Positions 55,501 through 64,000 of a stretch of 64,000 nt of DNA are shown here, in pieces. The notes beneath the pieces were generated by a model. The model ran no database searches, was not told the DNA's origin, and worked only from the letters and a program-made list of their open reading frames with translations. Each line of letters begins with the position of its first letter. The stretch's first letter is position 1. Both the position numbers and the translations under genes were made by a program. The stretch lies in the NCBI GenBank assembly GCA_023053545.1, contig JAKZAN010000001.1:9134565-9198564 (forward strand), given 5' to 3'. The stretch is from Lepidurus packardi. Taxonomy: Eukaryota > Arthropoda > Branchiopoda > Notostraca > Triopsidae.

Positions 55501-58500
55501 TACCCGAAAAAAACAAAACAAAAAACGTTTTGGGGTTTGTTTTGTTAGGAAATGTTCTGGCGTAGCCAAGTGAGTTTCAAAGTAGCCCAAATGACCGCTG
55601 TCCGTGGGCTGGAAGACAACTTCCAAGATACAATTATCGCTCATTTGCATAGTCCAGTGTATACAACACAGCATTAAAACAACTGCAACTTTTTTACCAG
55701 TCAGTGTGCTTGCAGCTTGTGGAGCTGTTGCTCATGGCAACCTATAAATTCTAGCCCGTACCGAAAAGTATATGCTGCACAACAGTTCTGGCTCAGGAAA
55801 GCCTCAAAATTACGCCATAAAATAGCCCCAAAATTTGCCAAAAACTTTAATTTGCATACAACCTGACCGGTCTTCAAAGGATCCCAACGATAACAAGCCC
55901 TAAAAAAATCTAAGCCCGCAAAACCTCTTTCAGCCCTTCCGTAATTTTTTCTGCTTCAAGGCAAGTGCTTTTAATCTCTGCTCAGAAACTAAGCTTAAAT
56001 TAGCAAAAGCAATGGTGTGCTAAACAATGTCACGGTAAGTTGGGCTCCCTCTTAACTGGCTTTTTGCCCGACACGAAATGTTGATCGAATCTTTAAAAAA
56101 AAATGTAGTTACACTTAAACGATTTGCGTTTATAGAGCGTCCGCTCGAAATTAAAGCTCATGCGCGACTGGAAATACCCGGCAATGAATCATATTACTGG
56201 TTAAAAGAATTGAATTATGCGTTTCCAAAGCATTGATATTCATGGATCTTGGGGCAATACATCATGCCGTTTAATCAAGAACCAGTCATCAAAGCCATTA
56301 CCACTTTTTGCTGCTATAAATACAACGAAATTTAGAAAAACTGGGAGAATTTCCTGATGTGGAAATTAAATACTGAAATAAGGGAAAATCAAGGGAAAAT
56401 GATTAAAAGGAAAATCAAGTATTGGGGAGAAGAAATAGTCGGGTTTTCAGACCTTTCAGAGATTGAGAATTTTTTAATGGGTAACATACCATTGGTCAGC
56501 GCAGCCAGCAAGCAGGGAAATGTATAAAAATGACGCCGACAAAAAAGTGGTCAAACGGGAAAAAGTCGCAAAGTTTCGTTGGCTGGGCTGCTGCTGCGGT
56601 GCTATGGTGGTCTGATTAATCGGGGATCCCAAGCTTATCAGTTTAGTAGTAAGGCCAGCGAGTTTCTAGCGGAGCTAGTGTGACAGAGACAAAGACAAGC
56701 CAGACGGAACCTTCTGTCCCTCATTTGGAGTCCTCATCCATCTTACAACGTTTAGAAAACCTCTCTGAATGTTTCCCCTATACACATACTTTATTCTGTT
56801 CAAACTCTCATTAGATGATACATCGCAAAGGGCTGCCTGGACTCCAGAACTGCGTTACATTGTCGCTTGGCTAAAGTGTAGAGCGACGAAATTCCTTACA
56901 GTTCAAAACCCAAACTTGTTAAAGTGAAACAAAACCGTTATGTTAACAAGCTAGTCCAAAACATAGACAATACAAAGGATTCATAGGTAGCTTAAGACTT
57001 AAAACACTAACTTCGCAAGCTATTGAATATTAATTTTAAGAAATTTGCTGCTTTATAGGTGTGCTGAAATTACAAACAATTTGAAATTGCATGCAGAAAT
57101 TACTTTACTGTGATAATATAGCTAATATACACATTTGGTCGTTACGCCAATTTGCCAAAGATTTAATTTAAATAATTTGGTAGTTATGTAGAGTTTTAAA
57201 TGTTTAAACGACTCCTATCTTTTAAGTTTGGCAAAAATATTCATACAATTACTACTCTCTTCTTGAGCAAGACGTATTGGCGTGACGTACCCCGAAGAAA
57301 GAACAAAAAAAGAAAAATTTGAAAAGTCTTGACCTTAAAGTTGATTACACTTCCCTCGGCTAATGTGAATTGGTGACTTTCGTAATACCCAATTTGAAAA
57401 AATATATATCGTACCAGGTAGACTAATTTAGAAATTTCGACACATCCTTGATAGAAAGGTTCTTGATACGTACATTATGCTAATTTTCGATTAAAAAAAA
57501 CTACATGCAAATTGGAAGAGCAATTAATGAGAGACCGGCGACCCAGCTTACTTCATAAATGACATGTTCGGTATTAAAGTCCTTGTCAAACGTATGCGCA
57601 GCCAGGTAAGATTTTCAGGGAGAAACTTCGTGGATGTGTTATGGAGCTTTTTTTTTAGTATTTACATCATTCAGCTGTCAAGACTTTTTCTTACAAATTT
57701 CTTATCGTAAAAAAATTTGCTTGTTTAAAATCCTGTTATTTTTACGACTTGACTTTAATCAAAATGCATCCTCTACCTACGATGCAGTCTCAAGAATATC
57801 CAGGAAAGAAAACTGCCCAAAGCGATGAAAGACTTCCTCCTTTATAACTTTGAACTACTTGCTTTATTACAGTATTGTCTTACACAAAAGATTCATGATA
57901 ACTTGTCTTTTATTGTCAGACGTATTAGGCCTCTGCTAATCTTTATTAATTGTAAAATATAATGCTCCAAAGCTTCAATGTTTTTTTGTACATAAACTTT
58001 GTCAGCAATTTCATGACAGTAACTTCTCAACGGATAAGAACGAAAGAACAGATTATGCAAAACAAATTAAGGTTTTGGCCAAGAGAAGGAGGGGGAGGAG
58101 GCAAGCTGGGAAAGGGAGGGGGTTGCCTCTGGTATATCCAAATCAAAACACTTTCGTCGCGGTTAATAAGATTGTCAAGACTTGTGGACACCGATAGAGC
58201 CCAACTCCTCCTCAGGATGTCTTTCAACAGTGAAAGATTTCAAATCAAAACAGGGCGTTACAGTTACGGTTGTAAAAAACCTCCACCCCGTGACATTACT
58301 TCACATGTGTTCTACTGAAAACCTATATATGACGGCTGGGAGGGTTCTTTAATGAAAAAGAAAAGAGCTCCCTCTGTGGAAAAGGGGGAATCTTGATCGA
58401 AGACTTGACGAGAACAAAACAAAGTAAAAAATAAAATAAAAAAGGAACTCACTCCCCAAGCATCAGGGATGAAGAAGGGTAAACGGGGAGGGTAGAGGGA

Positions 58501-60462
58501 TTGGCTTTTCCCATGCATACGTAACGAGGTAAAACGGAGAGACTCTGGTGGCATAATCCTGGTTTAACCTTTTCTCGTTTCTATACAACCAGCGATCAGA
58601 GGTCATACTTCCCCATACTTCGTCATCTCTTTCTTTTAAGCCCCTCCCCCTCAGCGTTTCCCTTCTTTGTCTTTAATGACACTACGGCTGAGATTGTTTG
58701 CATTTTATAATGAAGTCAGCCTTAGTCTGACGACCTCTAGGGAGCCTCTTCAAGTTGATCTTTTACCAGAGACAACAATACCCCCCACAACTTTTTTTTT
58801 GTAAGGGGGGAGTCTTGATTAATCTCTTTGTATGATAAAAATGATAAAATTTATAGAATCTTCCCTTCTCTATAACGTATTGTTATTCGACAATTAACTT
58901 TTTTTTTTAATTTGTCTCTTGTTCTTTTTTGCTTTGAAGCCTTATGTAAACAAACGGAGGCAAACTTTATCTGTTTGGGGGCAATTTGCATGGCATTGTT
59001 GAAAAAGTTGGAGCAGGAGCCCCAACTTTTCCAAGTCGAGAGAGTCAAAGGTATGTATATTATAAAAGAGAGAGAAAAAGGCTTACATATATATACGGGA
59101 TTTCCTTTTTTACTCATTAAACAAGTCTCCTGCCGCCGCTATATACAGACGCGCCGGGAGAGCGACGCATTTGCATAAGTTTTACATAATGATAGAGTTG
59201 GACTGCTTTCTGGAAAAAGAAGCAACAGCAACATTCAAGACTCGGGACAAAACCTCTGGCGTTATTCGGCTCGCAATAGCCAAAGAGAATATTTTTCGCT
59301 CCTAAAATGGCACAAAATCTTGTGTCCTAACAGTTTCAAATCCACAATCTTCTGCCCCAGTTTTCAATGCAACTTTCAAAGAACTCAAAACAAAGCTTTC
59401 GTCATCGCCCACATACCTTTACCTCTTACCCTAACCCCCTCCTGTCCTCATTACCCTTACCATGACCCAAATAAAAAAAAATACCTAAACTAACCAGTTC
59501 GGACACCTTTAAGAAATTTAAAACTGTCTAAAACGCTAAAAATTATTTTTTTCCTAATATAATAATCACAGCGTGCAGATTTACATAATATATACACACT
59601 GCAAAAAAAATAAAAAATCTGGTACTTTATGTCAGTAATATTATTATATTTTTAAAAAATTTAATTACAACATTTCTGTAAGAAAGAAAAGCCTTATTTT
59701 ATAGAAATACCATTTTTTAAAAAATTGCCATGTGTTTACTAAGTCTGGCACTCACGCTAATAGTCGCTGAAATTTTGATTTAACATTTGATTTAATAGTC
59801 GATTAGATTTTGATTCGTTTATATATTGTTGTAATAAATTTTTTTCTATTTTACGTGTATTTTCATTTAAACTGAATCTTCTTTTTTTCAAGCGAGAAGA
59901 TTTTTTGGCGAAAGACCGCTTCAAGATTTAACGCTTTTAGGTTCCAAAAAATTTAACCCCCGCGATCGTGTAGATTGGTTATTTAGGGTTGATTCCCCTG
60001 GCGGGAATAGATTTTAGACACAAGCTGGTACACGCCATCAGCATATCGCCATCAGTATAATGCCCGTGCATAAACACGCGGGAAATATTGCGGTGACACA
60101 TGGTTACGATATTTTCAGCCTCCCCTTTGCTGAGCAAAGTCACGAACCTGGATGAGCGAGGAATCATTGTGTTGAGGGAAAAATACCGGGTGTTGTGAAG
60201 GAAAAATTTGGGGAAATTTCATGACAGATGTGGAGCATCAGCTCAGTAGAGGGTCTTGAGATTTAGATGGAAATTGGGATCCGAAGCTATTGTAGAGAGG
60301 AGGGGGTTTACAAATGAGACCACGTGCCAAAATGGCGGAGAGGATCTGGGTTTGCACTTTGCTCGTGCTTTGGCCGAACCGTCCGACCCACGGCAACACA
60401 TTTGTTGCCGGCCAAGGAAATAAAGCGAGTGCCTCAGTTTCCTATATAACCTACATTTGCAT
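52543..60462. promoter_or_regulatory. Cluster of nine exact POU octamers far upstream of trh
   Basis: ATGCAAAT or its reverse occurs at 52543-52550, 54191-54198, 55344-55351, 55643-55650, 55850-55857, 57505-57512, 58984-58991, 59169-59176 and 60455-60462. At 54206-54220 the sequence TATGCATATGCAAAG is a further POU-dimer-like site. This is the site class bound by POU proteins such as Ventral veins lacking/Drifter, which acts with Trachealess in fly trachea. No genes were recognised in this stretch, so a distal enhancer domain is plausible. Confidence 0.35.
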
Positions 60463-61649
60463 ACCGTGACCTGTTTGTGTGGCTCAGGCTTTCAATACAG
60501 TCCCTTAACCTTACAACTTCACATCTTTTCATTTCTTTGGAAAAGTTTTAAAAGAGTCGCTGACAATTTTTATTTCTGCCACGCAAAAAGCGAGTTGAAT
60601 TTGAATTTAGTTTTTCTTTCGCTAGACGATGATTATTTTTTTGTGTAGGCCTATGAGTCTATCCTTGTGTTTGACCTACTACGGTTAAAGTGATATCTGG
60701 TCCAAGGACTCAGTAAGTAGATTTTTTCCTCCAGCGCTGAAACATTAGCGAGACAGCGTCACGAATGTCTAGCTAGTAGCTGTTGGCCGCCGTTACTGCA
60801 GCTATAAGTAAAGATAACACCCAAATCTTCCGCCAGAGTTCGAGAGTTGCATCCAAATATGTTGTCGCGTAAACCCATCTTGAAAATCGTGCGGACTGCA
60901 GTATGTACATAGAAAGTAACGCCCTGGTGACGTCAAACTGTTTCTTTGGAAAGATCACTGCTTAAGATTTAAGTAAACACTATACATTAAGTTTTCCAGA
61001 AAGTACGCTTGCCCAAACTTGTTTTCACTTAAGATAACATCATATGATGCTAATGAAATTGGACACGACAATAAGCAGAGACTACAACGAAAATTCGAAT
61101 CGCCTTATATGACCCATGTCTCTATAAGTATAAAATAAAATAGTTCGGTTTCCAAGTATTCCCTAAATTAATTGACTCTGAATTCTACTAGCCTTCGTAT
61201 AATTCCGTTTGTATGAAAGAACTACAGTCAATTTGGTTTCTCATTACTATATACCTGATTTTTTTTAGGAATTACATTAACCTTCGTATATAGACATGCG
61301 AAATGAAGCTTCCATGTATTTAGATATGGATTAAACTTCACTGGATATCTTCAGCTTAATTTCGACGAGTTTCCCAGGGTGATTCTTAAGTTTCAGTATT
61401 CAAGCTTAAAATGCGCCACTGAATATAAAAAAATAAATAAACAATTTAGAAAGCCCAAAACCGGTGTATTTAAAACTACCCACCAATTTCCTTGTCTAAA
61501 TCACTAGAAACTAAATCGGGGAAATATATATCTGTTGATATTCAAAGTAACACAATCCCAACCAAGTCTTCGATTTCCAACAAGGGGCGCATTCATAAAA
61601 TCTAAACATGACGTAAACAATAAACACAAGTTACCAAACATCCTTAACT
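60463..61649. other. Spacer, nothing recognised
   Basis: AT-rich non-coding DNA with only short chance ORFs. No repeat, RNA gene or motif cluster stands out. Confidence 0.4.
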
Positions 61650-61784
61650 AATACCGCGTTCCATAGGCTGCACTAGTTCCATATTTTTGGCACTCAGTGT
61701 GTCAACAATGTATACGCTTACATATTGTGTACACACACTGAGTGCCCAAAATATTTCACCAATGCGGCCAGTGGAACCCGCTAT
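61650..61784. repeat. 135-bp inverted repeat (foldback element or RNA hairpin)
   Basis: Two arms of about 60 bases fold around a centre near 61716. The inner part is almost perfect: ATATTTTTGGCACTCAGTGT against the reverse of the right arm, ATATTTTGGGCACTCAGTGT. The outer part (CCGCGTTCCATAGGCTGCA versus GCGGGTTCCACTGGCCGCA) is more diverged. The two readings are a small foldback MITE or a precursor hairpin for a small RNA. The extent of the outer arms favours the transposon. Confidence 0.7.
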
Positions 61785-64000
61785 AAGCATAACTCTCAAA
61801 CAGTTCGCCGTTCTTATTTTCATACTTCTAAATTCGATAACAACAATTTAACACACGTTTTAACTAAATTCTAATAACTGAATTAACGCTCAGCCAGAAT
61901 GCAAAAAGAAGCCTTATCTCTTGATGTTCTCATTACATATGCTATGCTTTAATGCTTTAAGGAGACTTCTTCCTCCTTTCTTTTCTGGGGGGAAGACAAA
62001 ATTGTAGCTGCAAGGAGTCACAACATCTTTTAATAAAAGTAATTGCTAACTGCTACCAGGTAACGCATCACCTGTAGACCTCATCCATCATCGTTACCAA
62101 TTTCGGTTCGAAAGATTTCAACAACAGCAGGCGATCCAGAAAAAAAAACTTATTTTCCATATCCTCCGCAACCAGCCCAGCATCTACATGCTCCGGCTTA
62201 TTCATCCATGTCATGTCCACGAGCAGTCAAATTCAAATTGACATGAATTGCAAATCAGCGCCACAGCAGCCACACAGCTGCTGTGTTTATGCAGCGGCGG
62301 TTTTCTTCTCCGAGGGAACCAATGGGGTGATTACATTTTGATAGCCTTGCTACGACAATTAGTACTACATCGCTTCCCCTTTCTTAGCCGGCTTCTGAAA
62401 AACTGGGTCCGTTTATCGCTCGAAAAAGGTACCACTCAACAATGTTCCTCTCAATAAAAAAATAAACTAAAAAGGGGCGGAGTTAACTCAATTTCGCCTC
62501 CAAACAAAACAAGAACAAAATAATACCCCATCTTTTAATTCCAACTTGTAAATTTGCTGGGATTTCAGTGAAAGCCCAGGTAAAAAAGAAAAGGCGGCAG
62601 TTTCAAGTGAATAATAGAAGCATGTCGAATGGAAAAATGGAAGCTGAGGAGATGCGAATAGCACGTGGAACAAGAAAGGCTCCCCGTGTTACGTGCCTCT
62701 TTAGTGACTACGTGAGCGTGATTGGACTACTTGGGCACGCTGTGCACGACTATCTCACGCGCTAGCATAAGCCTTTTACACCACGTCAAAGCCCAACAAA
62801 ACCACTTGCGAGTAAGAAGAAGAAGCTGAACTGCAACACACACTCACACATCAGGTGAGCATCTGTTTGCCCTTGCATAGCCAGTACGACTCACAAAAGG
62901 GGCGGGGTCGGATGCTTACGCACCTGAACGGGAGCTACAAACACTCACCAAGTTGATGACGTCATCGTGCCAACATCATCACCAAAGCTCAGCACATCTT
63001 TAAAACATTGGGAGGTCTGCCTTTCAAAGAGATTCTCAAGCTTCCTAACCGTAAATTATAATACCCAGCATATCACACCCCAACGATACAAAAGCTCCCC
63101 TCTACAAAAATAGCATTTATTTTTACAAAAAATCTGACTTACCCTGTGTGAAGTCCTGCGTGTCCCGCTACGACGAAATCATCGACACCGTTTTTCCTGA
63201 AAATACCCCAAAAAAATCCATGTTGCTCACTCGATGGAAATTTCAATTGTTTAGATCAATTGTTTCATGATTTTTTAAAATGAAACGTTGTCTTTTGAAG
63301 AGTTTGAAGTTTGAAAAGGTTTCCTTCCTAACTTCATATCCACACGAAAACTAGCCAAGTATAGAACTCACAAGACTTCACAGGATTATACCTTATAGCA
63401 ACTTGGTTATTGGTAACCGGGAAAGTTCGAAAAGCGAACCGACGGAAGAGATTTCCTACTTCCTTTAAGACTTCGAGGATTTTCCGGCTTGAGTACAACG
63501 GTTTGAACGCACCGATAGTAAAGTACCACACGACCAGCGAAAATAAAGGGGACACTCCAAAGAGTGCTAGTCTGTTCCCGGGATTCTACGTTGGTACACT
63601 GTTGGGCCGTCCGACTGCCAGCCTGAGCTACACACCGCGCAAGGTGCAGCAAGAGCAGCACCTCCGAGCCCCCAACGTCAGCCTCCACAGGGGTTTTTCG
63701 CCTGTATCAGCACATATACAATCTTTTCGCCTTCCTTTACGTTACATACCTCTTGGCCTTCGTCGGTTGCGTTCCCTCTTTCTCTTTCTCTCTCTCCTCT
63801 CTGCTCATTTTATTATTTTCTTCCAGACTGTTCTTTTCCTACTCTTTTTTTTTGTTTTTTTTTGTTTTGTATTTTCGGGGGTCTTGGGAGGAAATGTAGG
63901 TGGGTCAGGAGAAGTCCAGCGCGATTAAACTACCGGGACCCACACAAGTGTGTCTGGACTTTTGATTTTTTGGAAAAGGTGCTAGGTTTTTGACTTGGTT
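61785..64000. other. Spacer to the right edge, no gene supported
   Basis: The stretch contains a pyrimidine-rich run at about 63770-63870 and several short ORFs on both strands. The longest (172 codons, 63410-63928) ends in low-complexity Phe/Leu encoded by that run. No family was recognised. Confidence 0.4.

Noticed and set aside
59600..59640. CACTGCAAAAAA-type sequence resembling a transposon end
   Set aside because: No inverted partner end or target duplication was found nearby.
63410..63928. 172-codon plus-strand ORF with a hydrophobic C-terminal part
   Set aside because: The Phe/Leu run comes from a pyrimidine tract. There is no signal peptide at the start, no family match and no splice support.

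Overview
This is animal nuclear DNA with intron-rich genes, GT-AG splicing, long AT-rich spacers, microsatellites and decayed DNA transposons. An arthropod is the most likely source. The trachealess bHLH-PAS gene has the fly-type architecture, the kinesin is a Costal-2/KIF7 type, and there is a short run of TTAGG repeats. The isthmin and FAAP24 genes argue against Drosophila. The species cannot be named from sequence alone. All exon structures below were joined by hand, using splice sites, reading phase and family conservation.

Layout. 1-958: first coding exon of an unrecognised His-rich, disordered protein that runs off the left edge (minus strand). 959-6754: spacer. 6755-14787: 15-exon Costal-2/KIF7/KIF27-like kinesin (minus) carrying a pogo/Tigger fossil in one intron. 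15768-34881: a compact block of nine genes in alternating orientation: SOCS5 (+), FAAP24 (-), CCT4 (+), isthmin (-), TOM20 (-), ITPA (+), ArfGAP1 (-), BRMS1/BRMS1L (+) and an unrecognised coiled-coil gene (-). 34882-38220: spacer with TTAGG repeats and two hAT-like elements. 38221-45364: 11-exon trachealess gene (minus). 45365-64000: about 18.6 kb with no gene I can support, upstream of trachealess.

The genes do not form one pathway. Several share short divergent promoters: FAAP24/CCT4 244 bp, TOM20/ITPA 367 bp, ArfGAP1/BRMS1 547 bp and kinesin/SOCS5 980 bp. The housekeeping genes (chaperonin, mitochondrial import, nucleotide clean-up, vesicle traffic, chromatin, DNA repair) are packed together. 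The developmental regulator trachealess sits beside a large spacer, as expected for a gene with distant enhancers.

The most interesting signals are regulatory or evolutionary. Three TACGTG sites (the Trachealess:Tango target) lie within 97 bp upstream of trachealess. Nine exact POU octamers lie 7-15 kb further upstream. The kinesin motor is eroded at its microtubule-binding loops. The coiled-coil gene has a 54-bp in-frame cassette exon whose last codon is a stop. A 135-bp inverted repeat near 61.7 kb could be a foldback element or a small-RNA precursor. No prokaryotic-type system, CRISPR array, rRNA or convincing tRNA was seen.
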